Shown here: piece by piece, positions 35,461 through 43,766 of the stretch
How the letters are laid out: every line of letters starts with the position of its first letter
Numbering within the stretch: the first letter of the stretch is position 1
Origin: Paenibacillus glycanilyticus
GTDB taxonomy: Bacteria; Bacillota; Bacilli; Paenibacillales; Paenibacillaceae
Direction: 5' to 3'
Length of the DNA: 64,000 nt
Assembly: GCF_030161375.1 (NCBI RefSeq)
Contig: NZ_BSSQ01000009.1
Span: forward strand, 62,001 to 126,000
Made by a program: the position numbers and the translations under genes
The notes under the pieces: model-generated
Database searches by the model: none
What the model saw: the letters and a program-made list of their open reading frames with translations, nothing else
Told to the model about the DNA's origin: nothing

Positions 35461-36375
35461 CTACCGGTGGCGATAACTTGCTTCTCCATGTTCATCGGCA
35501 AATATCCGCAAATGCGATGGCAGAACCGAGAACGTAAACGGCAACGTTCCGCCGTATTCGCCGTCGAGGTTAATCTGAACGTAACTTGGAGAAGTTACCT
35601 TCATTTTATTCGTACGGAAGTGAATGACATGCGAATCATTCAAATGCTCGCCGCGAAGCGCCAATGTGGCAATCCGGATAAATTCCGCAAGGTTGCATTT
35701 CTTGAGCAGTACAACGTCAAACAGGCCATCATCCAGCTTCGACTCCGGAGCCAGCTTCTCAAAGCCGCCAACCGAGTTGCTGTTGCAAATGAGGAACAGC
35801 ATAAATTCCTCGTGGAATTTGCCGACGCCTTCCGCTTCGATGACAAGTTCCGTCGGGCTAAGCCGGGTCATCTTCTCAAGCCCTTTCAAATAATACGCCA
35901 GCTGTCCGATCATCGTCTTGAGCTTAATCGGCACGTCATAGGTCAACTCGGTAAGGGAGCCGCCTCCGGCAATATTAATGAAGTAACGCTCATTCGCTTG
36001 ACCGACGTCAATCTGCCGCGTGTAATTCTGAATAATGAGATCGCAGGCATATTCCCAATGCTTCGGAATCCCCATTGCCCGGGCGAAATCGTTCGTTGTC
36101 CCCAGCGGCAAAATGCCAAGAGGAGGTCGGTTCGGCTTATTCGCAAGCCCGTTAATCACTTCATAGATCGTTCCGTCGCCGCCTGCCGCGATGATCAGAT
36201 CATAATCCCGGTCTGCCGCATCCGCCGCGGCAAGCGTTGCGTCTCCTCCGCCAATCGTTGCATGGCAGCTCGTTTCAATGCCGGCTTGATCCAGCTTCTG
36301 CAAAATATCCGGGAGACGGCGCTTCATCTCTTCTCTGCCCGATGTCGGGTTGTAAATCAATCTGGCACGCTTCAT
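35461..36375 (-). CDS. dgkB: Diacylglycerol kinase DgkB
   Basis: 304 aa from the ATG at 36373-36375, preceded by GGTGGG. The catalytic-site motif AAGGDGTIYEVINGL (about residue 65-80), LGILPLGTTNDFARAMGI, and a C-terminal NLDGEYGG strand define the soluble DgkB family. It phosphorylates diacylglycerol released by lipoteichoic-acid synthesis, returning it to phospholipid metabolism at the membrane face. Last of three genes in a minus-strand unit. Confidence 0.94.
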   Translation of the reverse strand: MKRARLIYNPTSGREEMKRRLPDILQKLDQAGIETSCHATIGGGDATLAAADAADRDYDLIIAAGGDGTIYEVINGLANKPNRPPLGILPLGTTNDFARAMGIPKHWEYACDLIIQNYTRQIDVGQANERYFINIAGGGSLTELTYDVPIKLKTMIGQLAYYLKGLEKMTRLSPTELVIEAEGVGKFHEEFMLFLICNSNSVGGFEKLAPESKLDDGLFDVVLLKKCNLAEFIRIATLALRGEHLNDSHVIHFRTNKMKVTSPSYVQINLDGEYGGTLPFTFSVLPSHLRIFADEHGEASYRHR

Positions 36376-36406
36376 ATCATAACCCACCATTTCTTTCAAA
36401 AGACGG

Positions 36407-37186
36407 TCATCTCAATTGTTCGGAAATCCAATCCGCCATACGCCGCTCCAGCCATCGCTCGATTGCCGGATGAGGCAGCATCGCTTGCCCGTTGTACCGG
36501 TAATCAAGTCCTTTTAACCGCGATGGAATGACCGTATTCGTAAAATAACCTTTGCTCAAAAACAGAGGTACCACGATAACCGTTTCATCCGGCCGTTCAG
36601 CTTGCAGGGCTCTCAAATGATTAGCCGCTTGGTCAGGAAGCAGCATCGCCGTAGCCGAATGCGCAAATCCGCCAAGCTTCCTCAGCCGCTCCGCAAGCTC
36701 ATTCAGACCATGCTGCCACCGTTCATGGAATACCTTTTCCTTGCTTCCATGAGCAATGAGCATAATTGTCTCCGCTTCAGGCTGAACAGAAAGCGGCTTA
36801 ATATTCGACAGCAGCAGCTCCGCGATATCGGGATCATCATCTATCGGCTTGCCGTAATGTACGCGGGCATTTACCCGAAAGGTTCCTAGATCCCCTTCAA
36901 GTTCCGCAACCGGCGGCAGGCCAAACGCTTGCCCGATCTCATCCACATGCGTGCTGCCCGACGAAATGAAAAGCGGAAGCACGAATAAATCCGTTACTCC
37001 CTGCTCCTCAAGCGCATCGATTCCATCCTGTATTAATCGGCCTTCTACAATTTCGAGAAAGGAGGAATAAACCGGCACGCTATGCACAAGCGGAGATGCT
37101 GCTGCAGCCTCTACCGCCCGGTCAACGAGCCGCACCCATTCCGCTTCTCTCGAACCATGGCTGATGACGAGAATGCCTGGTTTCAT
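36407..37186 (-). CDS. CbiX/SirB-type sirohydrochlorin chelatase-like protein
   Basis: 259 aa built of two CbiX-like halves. The first starts GILVISHGSREAEWV and has LPLFISSGSTHVDEIGQAF; the second has MLIAHGSKEKVFHERW. The His of each SHGS/AHGS motif is the metal-binding position. Family members insert Fe or Co into sirohydrochlorin for siroheme or cobalamin; no other siroheme genes are nearby, so the metal and product are open. The start is 4 bp after the yerC stop, indicating co-transcription. Confidence 0.88.
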   Translation of the reverse strand: MKPGILVISHGSREAEWVRLVDRAVEAAAASPLVHSVPVYSSFLEIVEGRLIQDGIDALEEQGVTDLFVLPLFISSGSTHVDEIGQAFGLPPVAELEGDLGTFRVNARVHYGKPIDDDPDIAELLLSNIKPLSVQPEAETIMLIAHGSKEKVFHERWQHGLNELAERLRKLGGFAHSATAMLLPDQAANHLRALQAERPDETVIVVPLFLSKGYFTNTVIPSRLKGLDYRYNGQAMLPHPAIERWLERRMADWISEQLR

Positions 37187-37190
37187 GGCA

Positions 37191-37481
37191 CTATCTGCCT
37201 AAACGTTCTAAAGTCATTTTATACCCATCGTTGCCATAATTCAAACAGCGCTTAACGCGGGAGATCGTGGCCGTGCTGGCGCCGGTTTCCGCCTCGATCT
37301 GGTTATAGGTGCTGCCTTTGCCAAGCATGCGCGCAACTTCAAGACGTTGGGACAAAGACTGGATTTCGTTCACCGTGCACAAATCGTCAAAAAAGATATA
37401 ACACTCCTCGACCGACTTTAGGGTCAGGACCGCTTCGAATAATTGGTCAATCGCTTTATCATTCAGCTTCTTAAGCTGCAT
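37191..37481 (-). CDS. yerC: YerC/YecD, TrpR-like DNA-binding protein
   Basis: 96 aa from the ATG at 37479-37481, with GAGGAG 9 nt upstream; an ATG two codons earlier is too close to that site. The C-terminal half is a Trp-repressor-type helix-turn-helix, TYNQIEAETGASTATISRVK. The B. subtilis homologue lies next to yerB and the pur operon, as here. Its regulon is not established. It begins a unit with the chelatase and dgkB behind a good promoter at 37551-37579. Confidence 0.92.
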   Translation of the reverse strand: MQLKKLNDKAIDQLFEAVLTLKSVEECYIFFDDLCTVNEIQSLSQRLEVARMLGKGSTYNQIEAETGASTATISRVKRCLNYGNDGYKMTLERLGR

Positions 37482-37550
37482 TATCATCCACTCCTCAGGG
37501 GCGTGATCGCACACGCATTTACGGCATATTATGAAATGTCTATTATTCCA

Positions 37551-37579
37551 ATTGTAAAGGTTTCAGGGTGTTTTTTCAA
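37551..37579 (-). promoter_or_regulatory. Sigma-A promoter of yerC-cbiX-dgkB
   Basis: On the minus strand TTGAAA (37574-37579) and TACAAT (37551-37556), spacer 17 bp, each one mismatch from consensus. About 70 bp before the yerC start. The rest of the 340-bp gap 37482-37821 shows only AT-rich DNA and no clear signal for the plus-strand gene at 37822. Confidence 0.75.
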
Positions 37580-37821
37580 GCATTACCGTATTCACGCTTT
37601 ACAGGACGGAAGAGAAATTTATAGGTAAATATCCGCATTATTTATATAAAATCGGGCATTCGTCCAATCGCCACGTTTGCCTATGCCATAGACTAATATC
37701 AAGAATACTTCCCTATACGGCATACGGGAGTCGGACCTGCATGCAGGCTGATCACCCGGTGGAAGCGGACGTAAGCGGGGAAGCGATTGTTCCATAAACT
37801 TTGAAAAAGGTTGTGATCCGC

Positions 37822-38388
37822 GTGAATTACCGGAACTACCCTGGTGCCGGCGGTCATCCGAACCCTCACCAGTATCCGCCGCATTCGCCGCATAGCGGCC
37901 ATCACCGGCGCGGCTATGTCCGGAGCCCAGGAAGTCAAGGCATGAACAGCTTCCAGAACCCTCTTGGCTTCGGTACGGACGGCCCGCCAATTCCGCCTGC
38001 GCCTCCTGTCTTTTCGATGGAAGAGACTATTATACAACAAGAGGAAAGTCTACCTGTCGTTGTACCGGCAACAGCGGCGGAAATGGTGGAGTCGACCACA
38101 TCAACAAAAACCGGCGGATTTAACATGCCAAGCTTAACCGAAATCAAAGGTTTCGTCGACCGGATCGGTGGCCTTGACGGCATCCTGACTACCGTCGGCA
38201 AAGTTCAAAAGGTCGTATCGAGCGTATCGCAAATGGCCCCTCTCGTGAAGGTCATCTTTGGCTCCTTCAAGAAAGATTCGGGAGACGATGCCTCAGACGA
38301 TATCGAAGTGGTGCCTAAGAAACGGAAACGCCGCAAAAAACCTACAGGTTCCGCGGGCCGCCGCCGCAAGCGGAAACGCCAGCGCTAA
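37822..38388 (+). CDS. YqfQ/VrrA-like protein with Pro/His-rich N-terminus and strongly basic tail
   Basis: 188 aa from a GTG at 37822, preceded by AAGGTTGTGATC, close to the ideal ribosome site; TTG 37801 is the alternative. Residues 1-75 are rich in Pro, His and Gly; the middle (about 115-150: GGLDGILTTVGKVQKVV, then APLVKVIFGSF) resembles the conserved C-terminal core of Bacillus YqfQ/VrrA; the last 30 residues are almost all Lys and Arg (KKRKRRKKP and RRRKRKRQR). YqfQ is thought to be a spore or surface protein but its function is unknown. The basic tail suggests nucleic-acid or acidic-polymer binding. Confidence 0.65.
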   Translation: MNYRNYPGAGGHPNPHQYPPHSPHSGHHRRGYVRSPGSQGMNSFQNPLGFGTDGPPIPPAPPVFSMEETIIQQEESLPVVVPATAAEMVESTTSTKTGGFNMPSLTEIKGFVDRIGGLDGILTTVGKVQKVVSSVSQMAPLVKVIFGSFKKDSGDDASDDIEVVPKKRKRRKKPTGSAGRRRKRKRQR

Positions 38389-38396
38389 ACAAGGAA

Positions 38397-38426
38397 AAAG
38401 TGCCGGGAGCTATTCCCGGCACTTTT
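38397..38426. terminator. Bidirectional terminator between yqfQ-like gene and pit
   Basis: A perfect 12-bp stem (38397-38408 with 38414-38425), loop GCTAT, with A- and T-runs on both sides, between convergent stops. Confidence 0.92.
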
Positions 38427-38432
38427 GTATGC

Positions 38433-39428
38433 TTAAAAGAAAATTTGATCGATAACCCAGTAGATCCCTGCCGCAAGAAGCGCCGTAATAGGAATCGTAA
38501 TGACCCACGCAATAACGATCTTGCCGGCAAGCGACCAACGGACGCTCGAGAAACGCTTCGCGGAACCAACGCCAAGAATCGACGAAGTAATAACATGCGT
38601 CGTGCTGACAGGCAGTTCCATAACGGTAGCCGACAGGATTACGCCCGCGGAACCGATATCGGCAGCGAAGCCGTTAATCGGTTCGATCTTGAAGATTTTC
38701 GTACCCATCGTCTTGATGATCTTCCATCCGCCAATGGATGTGCCAAGCGCCATCGACAATGCCGCCGACATCTTAACCCACAGCGGAACCTCAAGGTGGT
38801 CCTGAATACCTCCGGCTACGAGAGCGAACGTAATAATACCCATCGCCTTCTGAGCATCGTTTGTACCATGGGAGAACGATTGGAATGCCGCGGTCAGAAT
38901 CTGACCAAACCGGAAGCCTTTGTTCACCTGATGGGGACTTGACCTCGCGAATATTCTCTTCAGAATCCACATGATGATAAATCCGATCGTAAACGCAATA
39001 AGCGGCGAGAAAATAAGCGCTTTAATGATATCGACAAAACCATGCGAGTTGATTGCATCAAATCCTGCTCCGGATGCTACGGCACCGGCAAGCGAACCGA
39101 TCAAAGCATGCGACGAGGAGGACGGAATACCGAACCACCAGGTAAGGAGATTCCATATGATCGCCGAGATCAGCGCGGCGATTACAATCTCAACGCCGTT
39201 GGGCAAATCCGCCGGATTGGCAACGCCGCTGCCGATCTTTTTCGCTACGCCCGTAAACGTAATGGCACCAATAAAGTTCATGCAGGCTGCCATAATAATG
39301 GCTACCCTTGGTTTCAAAGCACGGGTAGATACCGTCGTTGCAATCGCGTTCGCCGTATCGTGGAAACCGTTAATAAAATCAAAACCAAGAGCGAATATGA
39401 CAACCATCCATATAGTGATTGAATCCAT
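38433..39428 (-). CDS. pit: Low-affinity inorganic phosphate transporter, Pit family
   Basis: 331 aa, about 10 membrane helices. The two Pit signature repeats are visible: FDFINGFHDTANAIATTVST at the N-terminus and SFSHGTNDAQKAMGI in the second half, plus GIPSSSSHALIGSL and PVSTTHVITSSI. It imports metal-phosphate with protons. It lies 30 bp downstream of the DUF47 gene in a common unit. A possible Pho box precedes the unit (40153-40169). Confidence 0.94.
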   Translation of the reverse strand: MDSITIWMVVIFALGFDFINGFHDTANAIATTVSTRALKPRVAIIMAACMNFIGAITFTGVAKKIGSGVANPADLPNGVEIVIAALISAIIWNLLTWWFGIPSSSSHALIGSLAGAVASGAGFDAINSHGFVDIIKALIFSPLIAFTIGFIIMWILKRIFARSSPHQVNKGFRFGQILTAAFQSFSHGTNDAQKAMGIITFALVAGGIQDHLEVPLWVKMSAALSMALGTSIGGWKIIKTMGTKIFKIEPINGFAADIGSAGVILSATVMELPVSTTHVITSSILGVGSAKRFSSVRWSLAGKIVIAWVITIPITALLAAGIYWVIDQIFF

Positions 39429-39457
39429 GTGTATTGATTCCTACTCTCCGTGTAAGC

Positions 39458-40069
39458 TTAGCTGTTGCGCATAATGATCGATTCCAGCGTGTTCGCTACG
39501 TCTTCGCAGTAGTCGGTCGTTTGCTCCAACATTTCATAGATTTCTTTGCGCTTCATCAGTTCAATCGGATCCGTCACGTTAGTGAACAGGCTCTTGATAC
39601 TTACACGGAGCAAGTCGTCTGCTTGGTTCTCAAGTTCGTTAAGCGCGATATTTGGCTCGCGGATGGCGAGCAGCTTCTTGTCCGTCAGCAGATAGATCGC
39701 TTTCTTGATCTGGTGTCCGGAACGAAGCAAAATATCGCCAAACAACGTGATATACTCGTCTTTTTCTTTAATATTGTACATCTCAAAGCGCGATGCGCAA
39801 GCCTCAATGCCGTCAAGCACATCGTCCAGAGACGAAGTTAGTTCCATAATGTCTTCCCGCTCAATTGGGGTAATAAACGTTTTGTTCAGTTCTTTCAGAA
39901 TCGTATGTACGTATTGGTCGCCTTTGCTTTCATGTTCTTTCATGGTCTTAGCGAACTGAGTAACATCCGAAAGGTCCGAAACGCCGTTTGCAAAATATTC
40001 AATTGCGTCGACGAGCGTATCCGCCATTTCTTCAAACGTTTTAAAGAAAATATCCTTTTTCTTAAACAT
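39458..40069 (-). CDS. DUF47 family protein, Pit accessory/regulator (YkaA/PitR-like)
   Basis: 203 aa, all-helical, PhoU-like fold; the ESKGDQYVHTILKELN and ITPIEREDIMELTSSLDDV segments are typical. DUF47 proteins are encoded next to pit genes and affect phosphate uptake. AAAGGGG precedes the ATG. First gene of the DUF47-pit unit. Confidence 0.93.
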   Translation of the reverse strand: MFKKKDIFFKTFEEMADTLVDAIEYFANGVSDLSDVTQFAKTMKEHESKGDQYVHTILKELNKTFITPIEREDIMELTSSLDDVLDGIEACASRFEMYNIKEKDEYITLFGDILLRSGHQIKKAIYLLTDKKLLAIREPNIALNELENQADDLLRVSIKSLFTNVTDPIELMKRKEIYEMLEQTTDYCEDVANTLESIIMRNS

Positions 40070-40127
40070 CTTAATCCCCTTTACCCAACTGGATGGTTAG
40101 GCGTCATTTCATCAATGAGCCCACAAT

Positions 40128-40169
40128 ATCTTAACACAGTTTACTTTATAATTGTTAAGGCAATGTAAA
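40128..40169 (-). promoter_or_regulatory. Candidate PhoP box and promoter of the DUF47-pit unit
   Basis: On the minus strand TTTACA (40164-40169), 5 bp, TTAACA (40153-40158), fitting the Bacillus PhoP direct-repeat consensus TT(A/C/T)A(C/T)A with 5-bp spacing. A -10-like TAAGAT lies at 40128-40133, which would place the boxes around the -35. Only two repeats are clear, whereas strong PhoP sites have four. Confidence 0.45.
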
Positions 40170-40212
40170 GGATTTATGAAAAGTTTGCGCTTTTTCAAAA
40201 AAAATATAAAAA

Positions 40213-40237
40213 GATGCGCCCCGTACAGGAGCGCATC
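40213..40237 (-). terminator. Terminator of yerB
   Basis: A 7-bp stem GATGCGC/GCGCATC (40213-40219 with 40231-40237), followed on the minus strand by TTTTTATATTTTTTT. A second, mismatched hairpin lies nearer the yerB stop at 40267-40297. Confidence 0.8.
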
Positions 40238-40311
40238 GCCAGTTATATCCTTTTTGGCTATCCGCGAACACCCTCTACACTTAATTAGAGTGTGTCCGAC
40301 TTGTTTTCTTT

Positions 40312-41379
40312 TTACCCATAAATGACGTGTTCTGCAAAAGTCGGCGTATTCGGAACGACATGGAAGAACGTTTGGCCGGGAACAAACGGCAGCTCTGCCC
40401 CATCCTTCATTAACCGGACCATATTGTCTTTGCTTCGCACCCATTCGCATGCAACCGCTTTGCCCTTTTGGAACAGCAGCGCCGAGCCGCCTGCATGCAG
40501 ATCGACCGATAACCGTCCATAGTCGTCAAGCGTCTTGTGATTCGCGCCAAGCACGACCACATTCGCCGCAGATAATTGTTCGTTATTATTGAGATCCGTA
40601 TGAGGCTCATCATTAATGGAACGTTTGTACAGCCCACTTGCAGGATCATAGTCATAGGAAACTTTGTAATCCTTGAGCAGAAATTTGATTTGAATCGAAG
40701 CTGCCGCTTCACCCGCCGCCGTCGCCCCTTCTTCGGCGAATGTGTAGGTCGGCACCGTCACGTCGCTGCGATAACCTTTCTTCTCGGCCCCTGCCCGAAG
40801 CTTGTCCAGTTCGGAATACAGATTATGCGGCGCTTTGCGGTCTTTGCTCCGCCAGAAGTACGGTCCCGCATTCGAAATCTCGTCGAGATAAGGCTTGTCC
40901 TGATGCTGCAAAATATCGTAGCCGTCATTGCTAGCCCCCGAATGTGCCAGAATAGCGCCATAGCTCTCCCCGATATCAATCAGGTAAGGCCGGATGCTTC
41001 GAATCGGGCCAATAGGATCGGTTCCCGCATCCGTGCTTTGGAAGATCGCAACAAGCCGCGTAATGCCGCCCTCAGCGAGCACTTCCCACACCACATCGGC
41101 GTTGGTTAGCCCCGATTGCGGACGCGCCGGCTTCAAATTGTTGACCATAACCGCAATGGGCCGCGCCGTTGCTTCCGTATCGCGCTTCAGACCGGTAAGG
41201 GGCGCCGCAAACGCAAGCTCCGGCGTGGGCTCGGGCGTTGCGGTAATCTCCGGTTCGGCTGATTCCGTAGGGGCCGGTGTTGTCTCCCCGGTATTACTCT
41301 TGGCACCGCCGCTGCAAGCGGATACGAAAACCAGAATGATCAAGCTCATGAGCCAAATAAAACGTACCTGTCCCTTCAT
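40312..41379 (-). CDS. yerB: YerB-type DUF3048 lipoprotein
   Basis: 355 aa from the ATG at 41377-41379, preceded by GGCGGGGAACGC. Lipobox VSAC (Cys about 22) followed by a Thr/Pro/Glu-rich linker (to about 55). The DUF3048 core has RPIAVMVNNLKPARPQSGL, then EGGITRLVAIFQS, GPIRSIRPY and LAHSGAS, and the DUF3048_C part begins near residue 225. It is anchored outside the membrane. The function of YerB is unknown. Its position beside the pur operon matches B. subtilis. Confidence 0.92.
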   Translation of the reverse strand: MKGQVRFIWLMSLIILVFVSACSGGAKSNTGETTPAPTESAEPEITATPEPTPELAFAAPLTGLKRDTEATARPIAVMVNNLKPARPQSGLTNADVVWEVLAEGGITRLVAIFQSTDAGTDPIGPIRSIRPYLIDIGESYGAILAHSGASNDGYDILQHQDKPYLDEISNAGPYFWRSKDRKAPHNLYSELDKLRAGAEKKGYRSDVTVPTYTFAEEGATAAGEAAASIQIKFLLKDYKVSYDYDPASGLYKRSINDEPHTDLNNNEQLSAANVVVLGANHKTLDDYGRLSVDLHAGGSALLFQKGKAVACEWVRSKDNMVRLMKDGAELPFVPGQTFFHVVPNTPTFAEHVIYG

Positions 41380-41469
41380 GCGTTCCCCGCCTTCTAGTAG
41401 AGAATGATAGAGTTCAAAGTTCAAATTCGAATACTACCATTTAAACATAAAAGGCGGGTTGTTGTCTTC

Positions 41470-42288
41470 CTAAATACTCCAGTTATGCCACTCCTGCTGC
41501 TTCTTGTCGAGCCCTTCCAGCCATCCCGACGTTAAGCGGATCGCTTCCTCCTGATGCTGGCGGTTCGAATACGTATGGTTCGCCTGGAAAATGATCTCCT
41601 TGTCGCATAGCCCGTCGCTCCGCGTCCAGAACACCTTTTGATACAGGAAGCTGTAATCTACCGGAATCAGATCATCGCTTGTTCCGTGGACCATCAACAC
41701 TTCCCCGCCAAACCGCGTCGCCGCTTGGAAAGGCTGATGCTGAAGCAGCGAGTCGAAGAAGACCGGCTGCAGCGTAAAGCCCGCATAATCGGTGCTGCCC
41801 TGTTGCACGGCTTCGTCATAACCCGCCCGACCAACAATCCGCACGATATCGTTGAACGGATAAGCCACCGGCGACCATAATACAAGACGTTTGACGCGTT
41901 TGTCGCGGACTGCCGTCATAATGGCAACCGCTCCGCCAAGACTGTGGCCCAGCAGAACAATTCGTCTAGGATCAACGCAATCCATTTCAGATACGTAATC
42001 GATCACGGTACGAGTCTGATCAATCATGCTGTCAAAGCCAAGAGCTCCGTAATCCCCATTGCTCTCGCCGCAGCCGCCATAATCAAATCGGATTACATAC
42101 GAGCCTTGCGCCGCAAGCGCTCTTGCCGCCTTGACGAACAATCGGTCAACGCCTACCCGGCTGCCGACAAATCCATGGCATATAATAATGGCCTGCTTTT
42201 TCGATTGGTCCGTTGTATGATCGCTAGGGTAATGCAAGGTTGCGGTAAGCTCGAGTCCTTCATGACGCAGCAGCAATTGCTTTTCCAT
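41470..42288 (-). CDS. Alpha/beta hydrolase (YtpA/esterase-like)
   Basis: 272 aa. Oxyanion region CHGFVGSRVG, nucleophile elbow LLGHSLGGA (Ser about 117), acid in MVHGTSDDLIPV and catalytic His in QANHTYSN give a complete catalytic triad. FDYGGCGESNGDY is typical of dienelactone-hydrolase and serine aminopeptidase-like esterases. Cytoplasmic, substrate unknown. GGAGG precedes the ATG by 9 nt. Monocistronic. Confidence 0.9.
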   Translation of the reverse strand: MEKQLLLRHEGLELTATLHYPSDHTTDQSKKQAIIICHGFVGSRVGVDRLFVKAARALAAQGSYVIRFDYGGCGESNGDYGALGFDSMIDQTRTVIDYVSEMDCVDPRRIVLLGHSLGGAVAIMTAVRDKRVKRLVLWSPVAYPFNDIVRIVGRAGYDEAVQQGSTDYAGFTLQPVFFDSLLQHQPFQAATRFGGEVLMVHGTSDDLIPVDYSFLYQKVFWTRSDGLCDKEIIFQANHTYSNRQHQEEAIRLTSGWLEGLDKKQQEWHNWSI

Positions 42289-42466
42289 ATGATTAATCCT
42301 CCTGCAATTAAATTAAATATAATTCCTACCCGAATACTATGAATTAGTTGAGTTCATAGTATCATCCGCCAAAGGATGCTGTCAACTACTTGCGGCGAAT
42401 AGGCCGAACCTATATTGCTCATTCTATAACCTGAATACAAATGCCAAAACCAAGGAGATGATTCCT

Positions 42467-42586
42467 GTGCCGACATGGATCGTCTGGCTGACCGAGCATT
42501 GGCTGACGGTGTTATTGCTCGCCGGCATCTTTGTTGCCGTGTTATATATCATCCTTGACCGCAGCCTGCTGTTCTACAAGGAGTAG
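42467..42586 (+). CDS. 39-residue single-pass membrane peptide
   Basis: GTG start at 42467 with AAGGAG exactly 9 nt upstream (42452-42457), stop TAG at 42584. The product begins MPTWIVWLTEHWLTV, has one hydrophobic helix (about residues 14-30, LLLAGIFVAVLYIIL), and ends DRSLLFYKE. An in-frame ATG at 42458 abuts the ribosome site and is unlikely. No family recognised. The well-spaced ribosome site and clean hydrophobic profile argue for a real gene. Confidence 0.6.
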   Translation: MPTWIVWLTEHWLTVLLLAGIFVAVLYIILDRSLLFYKE

Positions 42587-42717
42587 CCAGCCCAATAGCA
42601 ATTGCCGAGCGGACCTTTGCGATAGCAATAGGTCTGTTCGAATTGTTTACTATTACTGAACCTACCCCAAATAAACGTCGCTAATGCTCCCGAACACACC
42701 TATTCTTATTTCATGTT

Positions 42718-42942
42718 ATTATTTCTTGCTCTTATTTCTTGCTTCCTATTTCTTGCTCTTATTTCTTGCTCTTATTTCTTACTTTTATTTCTTACTCTTA
42801 TTTCTTACTCTTATTTCTTACTCTTATTTCTTACTCTTATTTCTTTCTTCCTTTTCTGATGCTTTCTGCTTTCTGCTTTCTGCTTTCTGCTTTCTGCTTT
42901 CTGCTTTCTGGTTTCTTGTTCTTGCTTCTTGTTCTTGCTTCT
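42718..42942. repeat. Pyrimidine-rich minisatellites (13-bp and 7-bp tandem repeats)
   Basis: About ten tandem copies of a 13-bp unit (TTATTTCTTACTC and close variants) span 42718-42847. Seven copies of a 7-bp unit (GCTTTCT) follow at 42860-42914, then two copies of a 13-bp TGTTCTTGCTTCT unit. One strand is almost pure pyrimidine. Open frames across it encode only Leu/Phe/Tyr/Ser repeats and are artefacts. Confidence 0.9.
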
Positions 42943-43289
42943 CGTTCATTCATTTAATTCTCTAATACGGAAATCATTTTCCTTATCAGCCGGTATTTAA
43001 GGAAAATCCGCTTTCTTATTTACTTTTTGCAGGATTAGCGGAAATGGATTTCCGTATAAAGAAAAAAAGGACTTAAAAACCGAATTTATCGAACAAATAC
43101 ATGTCCTTCACTAACCATAAAGAAAAAATGACAGGACCGACGGAAATAAATTTCCTTAACTGCTGTGTTTGGATTCGAAATCTAATTTGAGTTTAATTTG
43201 GCTCTAATTCGGATTAATTGGATCTGCTTCGGATCTCATTCCGATCGTATCTAATTCGGCAGCGAACTCATCGCTAGCAAACACAAAAA

Positions 43290-43322
43290 AGCGGTCAAAC
43301 AGGTGGAAACCTGTTGACCGCT
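43290..43322 (-). terminator. Duplicated terminator hairpin (copy A)
   Basis: AGCGGTCAA...TTGACCGCT stem with CAGGT/ACCTG inner helix and GGAA loop, followed on the minus strand by TTTTTTG. It is the sister of the purD terminator 420 bp away and would act as a back-up stop. Confidence 0.75.
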
Positions 43323-43709
43323 GCCGCTGGCTATCATTTATTTCTCTAATACGGAAATCATTTTCCTTATCAGCCGTGCATTTAAGGAAAATCCGCTTTT
43401 TTATTTACTTTTTGCAGGATTAGCGGAAAGGGATTTCCCTATAAAGAAAAAAAGGACTTAAAAACCGAATTTATCAAACAAATCGCTGTCCTGCACTAAC
43501 AATAAAGTAAAAAGGACAGGATGGACGGAAATAAATTTCCTTAATGGTGTGCTTGGATTTGGATCTAATTTGGATGTAATTTGGATGTAATTTGGATCTT
43601 GTTTGGATCTTGTTTGGATCTTGTCTGGATTTCAATTGGATCTCAATTGTCTCATTCAGATCTAATTTGGCTCATTCGGCAGCGAACTCATCGCCAGCAC
43701 AAACAAAAA

Positions 43710-43742
43710 AGCGATCAATCAGGTGGAAACCTGTTGACCGCT
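43710..43742 (-). terminator. Terminator of the purine operon (copy B)
   Basis: Stem of 43710-43724 with 43729-43742, loop GGAA, followed on the minus strand by TTTTTTG. It lies 24 bp past the purD stop. Confidence 0.88.
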
Positions 43743-43766
43743 TTCTATCATTCAAAGCTATGAAGT

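Larger units (their letters stand above)
42951..43760. repeat. 384-bp tandem duplication with GGAAAT-N2-ATTTCC palindromes and duplicated terminator
   Basis: Copy A starts at 42951 and copy B at 43335; matching landmarks (TAATACGGAAATCATTTTCC at 42963 and 43347) are 384 bp apart. Each copy holds three GGAAAT-NN-ATTTCC-type palindromes (42969, 43040, 43142; 43353, 43425, 43527), a GCGGAAA/TTTCCGC-like inner repeat, and ends in a hairpin matching the purD terminator. Copy B also has eight tandem 11-bp GGATNTNATTT-like units at 43561-43648. No gene is seen in 42587-43766 and no transposase. Confidence 0.85.

Noticed and set aside
37681..37700. Sigma-K-like -10 CATAGACTA upstream of the YqfQ-like gene
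   Set aside because: The matching -35 (AC at 16-17 bp) is absent, and the element is 130 bp from the start codon.
42684..42965. Open frames encoding Leu/Phe/Tyr-rich proteins
   Set aside because: They are translations of the 13-bp and 7-bp pyrimidine minisatellites, open in several frames, without ribosome sites.
42718..43648. CRISPR-like look of regularly repeated DNA
   Set aside because: Repeats are directly adjacent without unique spacers of constant length, and no cas genes are nearby. They are minisatellites.
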